Positions 45,068-54,773 are shown, counted from the stretch's first letter. The stretch is 64,000 bases of DNA from Shewanella oncorhynchi (GCF_012584455.1 NZ_JABAEB010000013.1:62001-126000); one strand, 5' to 3'. Program-made: numbers and translations. The notes: generated by a model from the letters alone, not told the origin.

Positions 45068-46210
45068 ATGACATACAAGGATGGGGTCGTTGCGGTGCTC
45101 GCGGCAGGCGTTGGATATGCGCTGAGTTTGATGACATTGTGGGCTATTGGTCCGGTTATTTCTGTATTGATTATGTTGCTGTGGCAATTTTATCAGCACC
45201 AGCAAATGCAGTCAGTTCAACAGCATGATGATAAGTCCTTCAACAACCAACTTGCCGCAGATTGGCAAGCCCATGTCAGTCTGTACCAAGAGTCAATCAC
45301 GACGCTTAACGGCTGCGAGGCTAACATTGACAGTGTGCTAGCGGTGCAAGGTGACGCAGTCAATTTGCTCGGTGAGTCATTCGATGGTTTAGGGCGGTTA
45401 ATGACGGAGCAGACAGGATTTATTTCAGCGCTTGTCCAAAGTACGGATGATGCTGAGTTATTCCATTCAGATCAAATGAAGCAATTTGCCAACAATACCT
45501 CAATGACGTTAGAGCGCTTTATTCAATCCACCATAGAAATGTCGGCATCAACTATGGAATTGTTGGAAAAAGTGAATCTCATCTACGAGTCTATGCCTCA
45601 AGCAATGAAAGCCTTGCAAGACATAGATCAAATCTCGTCCCAGACTAATTTGCTCGCTTTAAATGCGGCAATTGAAGCGGCGCGGGCGGGTGATGCAGGT
45701 AGGGGCTTTGCTGTTGTGGCAGATGAAGTGCGCGCTTTATCCACTCGTAGCGCAGGTTTTAGTGAAAGCATACAAAAACAGCTTAAATCAATTCAAATTC
45801 AGATTGAACAATTGACGGTACACGTGAGTAAAGTCGCCGCTCAAGATATGACTTATATTATTGATGCCAAAAAGGATATAGATACTGCACTAAGGCAGAT
45901 TATCGTTAAAGCAGAGAAGGATTCTCAAGTGATTGAACGTATCGATTCATCGGCACATGAACTAGAACAAGCCATCTCGGATACTATTCGGGGATTGCAG
46001 TTCAGTGATATTACTTCCCAAAGCCTGATTTACACAAATCAGTCCCTAAACCATTTAAAAGAATCGCTCAATCGTGTCACCACTATGTCACAACAGGAGT
46101 TTGGCATTAAGGGTGATGACATCACAATACAAATGAGTCGCCGACGTCAGGAGACTCATAATCCCGTTTCAAGGGATCAAATTACCTGTGGTGAAATTGA
46201 ACTCTTTTAA
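45068..46210 (+). CDS. Minimal receptor-like (MCP-domain) protein heading the che operon
   Basis: A 380-residue protein with a hydrophobic N terminus (about residues 6-42, probably two helices) and no periplasmic sensing domain. The receptor hairpin tip is visible as DQISSQTNLLALNAAIEAARAGDAGRGFAVVADEVR. Close to the end it has RGLQFSDITSQSL, a segment seen in some non-canonical receptor-like proteins. It probably docks into the CheA/CheW array or provides input to the partner switch; what it senses is not visible. The ribosome binding site is weak (GAAG). The STAS gene follows after 14 bases. Confidence 0.75.
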   Translation: MTYKDGVVAVLAAGVGYALSLMTLWAIGPVISVLIMLLWQFYQHQQMQSVQQHDDKSFNNQLAADWQAHVSLYQESITTLNGCEANIDSVLAVQGDAVNLLGESFDGLGRLMTEQTGFISALVQSTDDAELFHSDQMKQFANNTSMTLERFIQSTIEMSASTMELLEKVNLIYESMPQAMKALQDIDQISSQTNLLALNAAIEAARAGDAGRGFAVVADEVRALSTRSAGFSESIQKQLKSIQIQIEQLTVHVSKVAAQDMTYIIDAKKDIDTALRQIIVKAEKDSQVIERIDSSAHELEQAISDTIRGLQFSDITSQSLIYTNQSLNHLKESLNRVTTMSQQEFGIKGDDITIQMSRRRQETHNPVSRDQITCGEIELF

Positions 46211-46224
46211 TTAGGGATAACACA

Positions 46225-46509
46225 ATGTCAAATATTAAAGTTATTTCATTGCCAGAGCGCTTTGACTTTTATTACCACAAGAAATTCACCAGTGATTATC
46301 AAGATGTTTTAACGCTTCCAGAGGTTAACCATATTATTTTAGATTTTAGTCGAGTGCTTTACCTCGATAGTTCTGCTTTAGGCATGATGGTACTGCTGCA
46401 TCGTAAGGCGCAGGAGTTACATATTTCTACGTCTGTAAAAGGTGCACATGGTCAGGCGAATGAAATCCTTAGTATTGCCAATATGCAGAAAATCTACATC
46501 ATAGAGTAA
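46225..46509 (+). CDS. crsA: STAS-domain anti-sigma factor antagonist, CrsA-like
   Basis: A 94-residue single STAS domain of the SpoIIAA/RsbV type. The phosphorylatable serine lies in LYLDSSALGMM, in the conserved position. Eight bases separate it from the REC-PP2C-kinase gene. In Shewanella oneidensis a STAS protein (CrsA) and its partner CrsR, encoded in a chemotaxis operon, control sigma-S; the same arrangement here suggests orthology, though I could not align them. Confidence 0.82.
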   Translation: MSNIKVISLPERFDFYYHKKFTSDYQDVLTLPEVNHIILDFSRVLYLDSSALGMMVLLHRKAQELHISTSVKGAHGQANEILSIANMQKIYIIE

Positions 46510-46517
46510 CACTCATT

Positions 46518-48251
46518 ATGGTATCGCTTACTCAGCCGGAACATTTTATTTTAGTTATCGATGATGACGCTATTGCTAGTCAAAGGATCAGTGACTTTAT
46601 TCACAGCAAAGGTTACAACGTTATTGTTTGTAGTGAGCTAGAAGAAGGTTTATTTGAAATAACGCAAAATACGGTTGATTTAATTCTGATTAACTATTGG
46701 TTAAAGGATGGTACCGCACTGGCGTTACTAGACAAGTTGAATAAGGACAAAAAAGAAACTCCTGTTATCGTCATGAGCGAGACAAAAGAAAATCAATCCG
46801 TGTTAGCCTGTTTTAGAATGGGGGTTTTGGATTTTGTTGTTAAACCGATAAATGTTGAAATATTTTGGTACAAGGTTGAATGTTTACTTACCCGGGTGCA
46901 ACTTCAGCATAAAGTAGAGCATCAAAGAATTGAACTTGAAAAAATGCTTTATGAAAAGGCCCGAGAAGAACACATGGCCCGGCATTTATTTGAGCACTTA
47001 GTCAATATTGATAATACTGACTTTGATTTTGTACATACTTACTGCCAAGCCAGTGCTAATTTTAGCGGTGATATTATCCTCAATGGCATAGCGCCTAATG
47101 GCAATTTTTTCTTAATTCTCGCCGATTCAACGGGTCATGGCCTGAGTGCAGCCATGCCCATCATGCGTGTCGCCAGTACATTTAGAGCCATGGTTTCAAA
47201 GGGATTTTCTTTAGTTACGTTTATTTATGAACTGAATGCTAAGCTCCACCGAGAAAACCCTGAAGACAGATTTGTTGCCTGTATTATTTTAGAAGCCGAT
47301 TTTAATCGTAATAAATTACACATTTGGAATGGTGGTATGCCACCCGTGTATATTCAAACGGGGGGAATTGACTGTTTAACAAACCACAATATTAAAGAAA
47401 CTGACCTTCCTCGTTCAGTCAGTAATCAATCAATTGATAAATTTAAATCGACAAATATGGCCCTTGGTATTTTACCTCCGCATACTTTTATCGCGGATAT
47501 TGTTACGGTTGATTTACCATCCCATGGGCATGCTTGCCTTTTTAGTGATGGTTTAATAGAGCAATATACCCATGACGGTAATCCATTTGGCATTGATAAA
47601 TTAAAAGATCTATTTATTCATTTGTCAGGTGGTCTAGTCAAATATTTAGAGAACAATATTCATGAGTACTGTTCTGCTGAAAATATTGCCGATGACATCA
47701 CTATTTGTACCTTAGATTTTGAACGATTAAACACTTGGCATCAAGATCGTGATGTTAGTCGTATTAAAGCCATTATGGATGGTGAGTTCTGCTGGGATGT
47801 CAGTATTGCAGGGCCTATGTTACTCAGCGCTGATTATTTAAGTTCATTGAATCAGTTTCTCAGTATATTGGGATTTGCGACCAATTTCTGTCAACGGGTT
47901 TTTACTGTTGTCGCAGAGTTATTTAGCAACGCTATTGATCATGGTGTACTAAAATTAGATTCTCGACTAAAAAATGATCCAGAAGGCTTCGAACTGTACC
48001 ATAGTATTAGGGACAGTTTTGCAGATAGGCTCACGGAAAATGATTGGGTAAAAGTAAGCATCATCTGGCGTTCATCGCAGGATGAATTACATATTAGCGT
48101 GGCTGACAGTGGCAAAGGCTTTGAGGGTGATGAAAATTTGATGGCGGACATTCCTCAGTTGTCTGGGCGCGGTCTCTCACTGGTGAAAACATTATCTAAG
48201 ACCTACGAATTAGTACCGCCAGGGAATATAACTAAAGTCATAATGGAATAG
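46518..48251 (+). CDS. crsR: Partner-switch regulator REC-PP2C-HATPase, CrsR-like
   Basis: A 577-residue protein with three modules: a receiver (about residues 8-125), a SpoIIE-type PP2C phosphatase (about 180-405; SGDII, ADSTGHG, FSDG, ADD) and a C-terminal GHKL/RsbW-like ATPase (about 430-577; ELFSNAIDHG, VADSGKGF, GRGLSLV). The phosphatase and kinase should act on the adjacent STAS protein. Oddly, the receiver has Asn59 (LILINYW) where the phosphoacceptor Asp is expected, while the acidic pair Asp15-17 and the Lys in VVKP remain. In S. oneidensis, CrsR is known to bind sigma-S. A PP2C/kinase of another partner switch is the alternative. Confidence 0.8.
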   Translation: MVSLTQPEHFILVIDDDAIASQRISDFIHSKGYNVIVCSELEEGLFEITQNTVDLILINYWLKDGTALALLDKLNKDKKETPVIVMSETKENQSVLACFRMGVLDFVVKPINVEIFWYKVECLLTRVQLQHKVEHQRIELEKMLYEKAREEHMARHLFEHLVNIDNTDFDFVHTYCQASANFSGDIILNGIAPNGNFFLILADSTGHGLSAAMPIMRVASTFRAMVSKGFSLVTFIYELNAKLHRENPEDRFVACIILEADFNRNKLHIWNGGMPPVYIQTGGIDCLTNHNIKETDLPRSVSNQSIDKFKSTNMALGILPPHTFIADIVTVDLPSHGHACLFSDGLIEQYTHDGNPFGIDKLKDLFIHLSGGLVKYLENNIHEYCSAENIADDITICTLDFERLNTWHQDRDVSRIKAIMDGEFCWDVSIAGPMLLSADYLSSLNQFLSILGFATNFCQRVFTVVAELFSNAIDHGVLKLDSRLKNDPEGFELYHSIRDSFADRLTENDWVKVSIIWRSSQDELHISVADSGKGFEGDENLMADIPQLSGRGLSLVKTLSKTYELVPPGNITKVIME

Positions 48252-48254
48252 CGC

Positions 48255-48620
48255 ATGAGTAAAAGAATATTAATTGTTGATGATTCCGCAGCGATCCGAC
48301 AAATGGTCGAAGCGACACTTAAATCGGCTAATTATCAAGTAGTACTGGCCAAAGATGGTCGAGAAGCCCTCGATATCTGTAATGGGCAGAGATTTGACTT
48401 CATTCTGACAGACCAAAACATGCCTCGAATGGATGGGCTGACCTTAATTAAATCCTTACGTACTATGTCGGCATTTATGCGTACGCCGATCATTATGCTC
48501 ACCACGGAAGCGGGCGATGATATGAAAGCCCAAGGGAAAGCCGCGGGTGCGACGGGATGGATGGTAAAACCCTTTGATCCTCAAAAGTTGTTGGCTATTA
48601 CGGCTAAAGTGCTGGGTTAA
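48255..48620 (+). CDS. cheY: Chemotaxis response regulator CheY
   Basis: Stand-alone 121-residue receiver. VDDS near residues 8-11, the phosphoacceptor Asp in ILTDQNMPRMDG, the Thr in MLTTEA and Lys in VKPFD are all present. Phosphorylated by CheA, it would bind the flagellar switch or another output. It starts three bases after crsR. Confidence 0.92.
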   Translation: MSKRILIVDDSAAIRQMVEATLKSANYQVVLAKDGREALDICNGQRFDFILTDQNMPRMDGLTLIKSLRTMSAFMRTPIIMLTTEAGDDMKAQGKAAGATGWMVKPFDPQKLLAITAKVLG

Positions 48621-48637
48621 CTGCAACGGGGTGCGCT

Positions 48638-50791
48638 ATGTCCATCAATATGGCCGAGTTCCATCAGGTCTTTTTTGAAGAAAGTCATGAACATCTTGAA
48701 AATATGGAACAATTGCTATTGGCATTGGACCTTGCTTCTCCCGATCCTGAAGAACTGAACACCATTTTCCGTGCTGCACATTCTATAAAAGGCGGCAGTG
48801 GTATTTTTGGTTTTACTGCATTAACCAGTGTCACCCATGTGATGGAAAACCTGCTGGATAAAACGCGTAAGGGTAACTTCCAATTAACGTCATCCATTAT
48901 CGATTTACTACTGAGTACTGTGGACACTTTATCCCATATCTTGAGCTTGTACCGCGAAGAAGAGCAGATTGATTGGCAGGAGGTCGAATACAGTAAAAGC
49001 CAGTTGGTTGCAGCGTTAAATGGTGAGCCTTTTAGTTCATCAGTTGCGATACGTAATGGTACAGACGCCGCTAGCACTCCCATCATAAATGCAACACTGA
49101 CCGCACCAGTGGAGGCAGAAGATCTGGGTTTTGGATTTTTTGAAGATGAAATGGCACGTGATATTGCCATCGAAGGTGAAGACTTTGGATTTTTTGATGA
49201 GGCTTATCAAGCGGAAGACATCAGCGCTGACAGTGTGGCAAATAATAAAGAGTGTAATGCTGAGCTGTGTGATGTGACAATTGACGATGATGAGTTAGGT
49301 TTTGGTTTTTTTGAAGCATTAACGCCAGAATCCTTCGCCAATGAAATCGAGTTATTAAGTTCGAAATCGCTAGTGCAGAAGGTTTATAAGCCAGCGACCA
49401 CTCGAGCACATCAAGCCAAGGAAACTGGAAGTAGCCAATCCAAAAACACCTTATTTAAAGCCAACGCGACTGAGCCTACCGCACCTGATTCAACCGTGCC
49501 CACGAGTCCTTCTGTGAAAGCAAGCTCGCCTGCAATACTGAGTTCAAACGCAACATCAAACTCATCCGTTGCCCCAAAGCCCAATACCACAGAGGTGAAA
49601 ACAGCGACAAAAAAATCAGCCACGTCAGCCCAAGATGCCACCTTAAGGGTCGAAACCTCCAAAATAGATACCCTGGTTAATCTCGCGGGCGAGCTGGTGA
49701 TCACTCAGTCCATGTTGACTCTCATTGGTAACGAGATGACGGGCGATTTAGGTGAGCGACTCAAGACCGCACTCAATGAATTGGAACGTAATACCCGTGA
49801 GATGCAAGAGGCAGTGATGTCGGTGCGTATGCTGCCGGTATCCTTTGTGTTTAACCGTTTCAACCGTTTAGTGAGGGACCTTTCTGAGCAACTGGGTAAA
49901 AACGTCAATCTCGTGATTGAAGGTGGCAACACAGAAATTGACAAGGGCATGATTGAAAAGCTCGTCGATCCGCTGACCCACTTAGTGCGCAATAGTTTAG
50001 ATCACGGTATCGAAAAACCTGAAAAACGGCTCGCAGCGGGTAAATCTGAAGTGGGTGTGTTATCCCTTAAAGCCAGTCAAAGGGGCGGCAATATCGTTAT
50101 CGCTGTGCACGATAACGGCGCAGGCTTAAATCGTGAACGCATTATTCAAAAGGCGCGGGAAAATGGTTTGCAAGTGGCTGATAACAGTAGCGACAAGCAA
50201 GTTTGGCAATTGATTTTTGCCGCAGGATTTTCAACTGCGGAGGAAGTCACAGATGTGTCAGGCCGCGGTGTCGGTATGGATGTGGTGCGCCGTAATATTG
50301 AAGCCTTAGGTGGACGCATTGATATTGAGTCCACTGAGGGCCAAGGCTCAACCTTTGAAATCCAGTTGCCACTCACGCTCGCCATTGTCGATGGTATGAC
50401 GGTTTCTGTGGGAAATCAGATCTACATTCTGCCCTTAGTGCACATCATAGAATCTATTCAGCCGCAAACGGAACAACTTAAATTTCTCGCCAAAGAAAGA
50501 CTCTTAAAAGTACGTGAAGAGTACTTACCTCTGCTCAATCTTTATCAGCTGATGGAAATTGAGCCCAATGCCCGCTGCCCAGAAGAGGGCATAGTCGTAT
50601 TGCTCGAAAGCAACCACAAGCGCTTTGGCCTGTGCGTTGATGCCTTAGTTGGCCAGCAGCAAGTGGTGATTAAAAGTCTTGAAAAACATTATCGCAGGAT
50701 CCCCGGTGTTTCCGGCGCCACCATCATGGGCGATGGCAGCGTCGCGTTGATCCTCGATGTCGAATCGCTCGCTCTGCACATTAAAAATTAA
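48638..50791 (+). CDS. cheA: Chemotaxis histidine kinase CheA
   Basis: A 717-residue kinase with an HPt domain (His48 in AAHSIKGG), a long variable linker, a dimerisation domain (about residues 340-405), an HATPase domain (NSLDHGIE, DNGAGL, GRGVGMD) and a C-terminal CheW-like domain. A classical P2 domain is not obvious. Instead the linker carries three short repeats: DLGFGFFED at 162-170, DFGFFDE at 182-188 and ELGFGFFEA at 219-227, followed by a Ser/Thr/Pro/Ala-rich stretch. These may be docking peptides. It phosphorylates CheY and CheB. Confidence 0.93.
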   Translation: MSINMAEFHQVFFEESHEHLENMEQLLLALDLASPDPEELNTIFRAAHSIKGGSGIFGFTALTSVTHVMENLLDKTRKGNFQLTSSIIDLLLSTVDTLSHILSLYREEEQIDWQEVEYSKSQLVAALNGEPFSSSVAIRNGTDAASTPIINATLTAPVEAEDLGFGFFEDEMARDIAIEGEDFGFFDEAYQAEDISADSVANNKECNAELCDVTIDDDELGFGFFEALTPESFANEIELLSSKSLVQKVYKPATTRAHQAKETGSSQSKNTLFKANATEPTAPDSTVPTSPSVKASSPAILSSNATSNSSVAPKPNTTEVKTATKKSATSAQDATLRVETSKIDTLVNLAGELVITQSMLTLIGNEMTGDLGERLKTALNELERNTREMQEAVMSVRMLPVSFVFNRFNRLVRDLSEQLGKNVNLVIEGGNTEIDKGMIEKLVDPLTHLVRNSLDHGIEKPEKRLAAGKSEVGVLSLKASQRGGNIVIAVHDNGAGLNRERIIQKARENGLQVADNSSDKQVWQLIFAAGFSTAEEVTDVSGRGVGMDVVRRNIEALGGRIDIESTEGQGSTFEIQLPLTLAIVDGMTVSVGNQIYILPLVHIIESIQPQTEQLKFLAKERLLKVREEYLPLLNLYQLMEIEPNARCPEEGIVVLLESNHKRFGLCVDALVGQQQVVIKSLEKHYRRIPGVSGATIMGDGSVALILDVESLALHIKN

Positions 50792-50801
50792 GGAAATAGC
50801 C

Positions 50802-51314
50802 ATGGAGAGTCGATCAACTATGACCGCCAAAGTGGAATACAACGCCCATGATGAGGTGGAGTTTTTAAGCTTTATGTTAGGCGAAGAGCACTATGCCCTC
50901 GATATTATGTCCGTCAAAGAAATTCGCGGTTATGAGTCGGTCACTAAAATCGCCAACGCCCCCAGTTTTATAAAAGGCGTGATTAATTTGCGCGGTGACA
51001 TAGTGCCCATAGTGGATTTGCGGATGAAATTTGCTGTTGGAACCGCCACTTATAACGAGTTCACTATCGTTATTATGCTCAATGTGTTTGAACGTATAGT
51101 CGGCATAGTGGTCGATGCCGTCTCCGATGTGATTAAGCTGTCGGCGGAGGAGATCTTACCTGCCCCAGAATTTGGTGTGGCGTTCGATAGCCGCTACCTC
51201 AAAGGCTTAGCCACAGTCGAGGATAAGATGATCATTTTAGTAAATATTCAGGCTCTGATCAGCAGTGATGAGCTGGGTCTAATTGATGCAAATAGTCTGA
51301 CTGATCAGGAGTAA
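50802..51314 (+). CDS. cheW: Chemotaxis coupling protein CheW
   Basis: A 170-residue CheW adaptor that links receptors to CheA. Typical segments are FMLGEEHYALDIMSVKEI, KGVINLRGDIVPIVDLR and GIVVDAVSDV. AAGGA at 50790 precedes ATG 50802; a longer frame from 50757 would overlap cheA and is rejected. Confidence 0.93.
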   Translation: MESRSTMTAKVEYNAHDEVEFLSFMLGEEHYALDIMSVKEIRGYESVTKIANAPSFIKGVINLRGDIVPIVDLRMKFAVGTATYNEFTIVIMLNVFERIVGIVVDAVSDVIKLSAEEILPAPEFGVAFDSRYLKGLATVEDKMIILVNIQALISSDELGLIDANSLTDQE

Positions 51315-51319
51315 CAATA

Positions 51320-53317
51320 ATGAGTATCTTCAAATTTTTTGGCAATGATGAGGCGCGTGAGCAAAGGGATGAAGAGCGTCAGCGCTATTTTCAGCTACTT
51401 GATAACAGTGGCAACAGCTTTATGATTGCTGACAGTCAGCGCAATATTATTTATGCGAATAAAGCCGTTGTCCGTTTGCTGCAAGAGGCAGAGGACGATA
51501 TTCGTAAAGAGTTACCTCAGTTCTCGGTTGCCAAACTGATCGGCAGTAATATCGACATATTCCATAAAAATCCTGCACATCAGCGCAATTTATTAGAGCG
51601 TCTAACTCAATCCCATACCGCGCAAATCACCATAGGCAAACGTACTTTTAGGTTGATTTTGACGCCGATTATCACCGCTGAAAATAAACATTTAGGTACA
51701 GGTGTTGAGTGGATAGACCGCACCGAAAGTATCGAAGCCGAGCGAGCAACCCAGCGCATCCTCGAAGCGCTCAATAATACCAGTACCAACGTCATGATAG
51801 CCGATGCTAACCGTACGATCATTTATATGAATCGCTCGGTTGAAACTATGTTGCGCCATTCTGAAAGTGAGATACGACAAGCCTTACCTCATTTTTCCGT
51901 AGATAAAATCCTCGGCAGCTCGATGGATATCTTCCACCGCAATCCTGCCCACCAAGCAAGTTTACTCGATAAATTAGACCGTAAATATGAATCGCTTATT
52001 AAGGTCGCGAGTTGCCATTTTCGCTTAACTGCCAGCCCCATTGTGTCTAAAGAAGGTGAGCGCTTAGGGACTGTGGTTGAATGGCTCGACCGCACCATTG
52101 AAGTCCAAACCGAACAGGAAATTTCCCGCATAGTTACAGCCGCAGCTGCGGGTGATTTCTCCCAAAGGGCGGAAACAGATGGCAAGCAAGGTTTCTTTTT
52201 AATGCTGGCGAACAATTTAAATTCGTTAATTGAAACCTCGGAACGTGGATTGCAAGATGTGGCGCGGGTGCTGATGGCGCTAGCGGATGGCGATTTGACC
52301 ACTCGCATTTATAACGACTATGAAGGCACCTTTGATGATTTGAAAAATTACTCAAATCAAACTGCTGAAAAGTTATCCTTCATGATCCAAGATATTCAAC
52401 GAGCCGCGGATACCATCAATACCGCTTCGGCAGAAATAGCCCAAGGCAATGCTGATTTATCCAGCCGCACCGAAGAACAAGCTTCGAGCCTAGAGCAAAC
52501 CTCGGCCAGCATGGAGGAACTCACAGGTACAGTGAAACTCAATGCGGATAACGCCAGTCAAGCCAATGCCTTAGCCTCTAAAGCAGCTGAAGTCGCAGTG
52601 GATGGCGGTGAGCTTATTCAGCAAGTTGTCCAGACCATGGCATCGATTAATGAATCGGCGCGTAAGATTGCCGACATTATTGGTGTTATCGATGGCATTG
52701 CTTTCCAGACCAATATCTTAGCGCTCAATGCAGCGGTTGAAGCGGCGAGGGCGGGCGAACAAGGCCGCGGCTTTGCGGTGGTCGCGTCAGAAGTGCGTAG
52801 CTTAGCCCAACGTTCGGCCAATGCCGCTAAAGATATCAAGGCACTGATCTCTGATTCTGTGTCTAAAATCGAGAGTGGCAACAGCCTTGTTGGTAAGTCC
52901 GGCGATACCATGAAGGAAATCGTCATCGCCATTAAACGGGTGAACGACATCATGGCGGAAATTGCCTCAGCCTCTAATGAACAGGCCATCGGTATCGATG
53001 AGATCAGCAAAGCCGTAGTGCAAATGGATGAAATGACACAACAAAATGCGGCATTAGTTGAAGAAGCGGCCGCCGCAGCGGAAAGCATGCAATCCCAAGC
53101 GCAGCAACTCTCAGACAGTGTCGCCAGTTTTCGCGTGGACGACGAAGATGAAGCCCCAAGACGCAGCAACGCGAGATTAGCGGCGCCCAAAGCGAAGGCG
53201 ATGAAACCCATCAAACAGCAGCTTCAACCTATGGCAAGAGCCAGAGTGACAGAGAAACCTAAAACCAATGCGATGAAGCCCATTAAGCAAGATCAAGATG
53301 AATGGGAAGAATTTTAA
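51320..53317 (+). CDS. Cytoplasmic methyl-accepting chemotaxis protein with two PAS domains
   Basis: A 665-residue receptor without membrane helices. Two closely related PAS domains (about residues 22-140 and 145-265; both contain the IFHKNPAHQ/IFHRNPAHQ stretch) are followed by a HAMP-like segment and the MCP signalling domain with tip DGIAFQTNILALNAAVEAARAGEQGRGFAVVASEVR. The C terminus EWEEF resembles the xWxxF tether that binds CheR and CheB. The repeated PAS domains probably arose by internal duplication and may bind a flavin, haem or other ligand; no ligand residue is certain. Confidence 0.9.
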   Translation: MSIFKFFGNDEAREQRDEERQRYFQLLDNSGNSFMIADSQRNIIYANKAVVRLLQEAEDDIRKELPQFSVAKLIGSNIDIFHKNPAHQRNLLERLTQSHTAQITIGKRTFRLILTPIITAENKHLGTGVEWIDRTESIEAERATQRILEALNNTSTNVMIADANRTIIYMNRSVETMLRHSESEIRQALPHFSVDKILGSSMDIFHRNPAHQASLLDKLDRKYESLIKVASCHFRLTASPIVSKEGERLGTVVEWLDRTIEVQTEQEISRIVTAAAAGDFSQRAETDGKQGFFLMLANNLNSLIETSERGLQDVARVLMALADGDLTTRIYNDYEGTFDDLKNYSNQTAEKLSFMIQDIQRAADTINTASAEIAQGNADLSSRTEEQASSLEQTSASMEELTGTVKLNADNASQANALASKAAEVAVDGGELIQQVVQTMASINESARKIADIIGVIDGIAFQTNILALNAAVEAARAGEQGRGFAVVASEVRSLAQRSANAAKDIKALISDSVSKIESGNSLVGKSGDTMKEIVIAIKRVNDIMAEIASASNEQAIGIDEISKAVVQMDEMTQQNAALVEEAAAAAESMQSQAQQLSDSVASFRVDDEDEAPRRSNARLAAPKAKAMKPIKQQLQPMARARVTEKPKTNAMKPIKQDQDEWEEF

Positions 53318-54163
53318 TTGAGTGAAAACAAACCATTGGAACGAGAGTTTGCCTATACCTCGGTGCACTTTAATACCGCGAGGACGACGCTGTACCGCTT
53401 AGCGGGGATCAAACTCGCCGATAGCAAGGATGCTATGGTGTATAGCCGTTTAGTGCGGCGGATCAGAACATTGAAATTAGCCGGATTTTCGGCTTATTTT
53501 GAGTATCTGCTAAGCCATGAAAACGAACACCAAGACTTTATCAATGCGTTAACCACGAATCAAACGGCATTTTTCAGGGAACCGCATCACTTTGAGGTGT
53601 TAAAACAGTATTTAATCGATAACCCTGATACTCGCAGGATCTGGTGTGCGGCCAGTAGCACAGGGGAAGAACCTTACTCGATTGCGATTGTCGTCGCTGA
53701 ACATTTCAACAGTTTTAAAACGCCTATCGAGATCATTGCTTCCGATATTGACAGCGGGGTACTTAAAAAGGCTGAAATGGGCATTTATCCTTTAGAGCGT
53801 ATCGATACTGTCAGCGATATTCGCAAGAAACGGTTTTTTCACCGTGGAAGGGGTTCACAGTTGGGCAATGTGCGCGTGGTTCCCGAATTAAAGCAGATGC
53901 TCAAGTTTACCCGCATTAATTTGCTCGATTCTTTTTGGCCGCTAAAAACGCCAATCGATGTGATTTTTTGCCGTAATGTAATGATTTATTTCGATAAAGA
54001 AACGCAGGAAGTCATATTAAAACACATGATGAACTCCCTTAGCGAGGATGGGCTTTATATTGCGGGACATTCGGAAAATTTTAATATGTTCCCGCAAATC
54101 ATCACTGCCGTTGGTCAAACAACCTATCGGCCAGTGAAGGGGCTCATGAGTGCTAAAACCTAA
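53318..54163 (+). CDS. cheR: Chemotaxis protein methyltransferase CheR
   Basis: SAM-dependent methylation of receptor glutamates. The 281-residue protein has the N-terminal helical domain and the methyltransferase core (ASSTGEEPYSIAI, DIDSGVLKKAEMGIY, FCRNVMIYF, GHSENF). It begins with TTG immediately after the receptor stop codon; GGGAAGA lies 8 bases upstream, and the nearest in-frame ATG would cut into the domain. It overlaps cheD. Confidence 0.93.
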   Translation: MSENKPLEREFAYTSVHFNTARTTLYRLAGIKLADSKDAMVYSRLVRRIRTLKLAGFSAYFEYLLSHENEHQDFINALTTNQTAFFREPHHFEVLKQYLIDNPDTRRIWCAASSTGEEPYSIAIVVAEHFNSFKTPIEIIASDIDSGVLKKAEMGIYPLERIDTVSDIRKKRFFHRGRGSQLGNVRVVPELKQMLKFTRINLLDSFWPLKTPIDVIFCRNVMIYFDKETQEVILKHMMNSLSEDGLYIAGHSENFNMFPQIITAVGQTTYRPVKGLMSAKT

Positions 54164-54770
54164 TATCGAATATGCTATTACAGAGCCGAATCGCTATCAC
54201 GATCATCATTTTGGTTGCGATGCGGTAAAAATATTACCCGGTGAGTATTTTGCAACCCGTGAAGATACCATGATAGTGACAGTGTTAGGCTCCTGCGTCT
54301 CAGTGTGCTTGTATGATCCTAAGCTCAAAATCGGCGGAATGAATCACTTTTTATTGCCAAGTGACAATAGCAATTGTACTGGGGTGCTCGCCGATTCTGC
54401 CCGTTACGGCGTGTATGCCATGGAGTTGTTAATCAACGACTTGCTCAAGCTTGGCGCACAGCGCAACTCACTCGAAGCTAAGGTGTTTGGGGGCGGCAAT
54501 ATGTTACGCAGTTTTACTGTGCACAACATTGGTGAGCGTAATGCTGAGTTTGTGATTGAATACCTCAATCTTGAAAATATCCCTATCGTTGCTGCCGATT
54601 TACTCGATGTGTATCCGCGCAAAGTGTATTTTTTCCCCCATTCGGGCAAAGTGAAAGTCCGCAAAATTAAATCCATGCATAACAGCACAATTCTTGACAG
54701 GGAAAGTGAGTACCGTTTACGGGTTCGTAATTTACCTTCGGGCGGCGACGTTGAACTATTTGGTGATTAA
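54150..54770 (+). CDS. cheD: Chemoreceptor glutamine deamidase CheD
   Basis: A 206-residue CheD. The catalytic Cys49 (VLGSCVSVCLYD) and His (GGMNHFLLP) are visible. It converts receptor Gln to Glu. The GTG start at 54150 overlaps the cheR end by 14 bases, with AAGGGG at 54137-54142. Confidence 0.92.
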   Translation: MLKPNIEYAITEPNRYHDHHFGCDAVKILPGEYFATREDTMIVTVLGSCVSVCLYDPKLKIGGMNHFLLPSDNSNCTGVLADSARYGVYAMELLINDLLKLGAQRNSLEAKVFGGGNMLRSFTVHNIGERNAEFVIEYLNLENIPIVAADLLDVYPRKVYFFPHSGKVKVRKIKSMHNSTILDRESEYRLRVRNLPSGGDVELFGD

Positions 54771-54773
54771 GTT

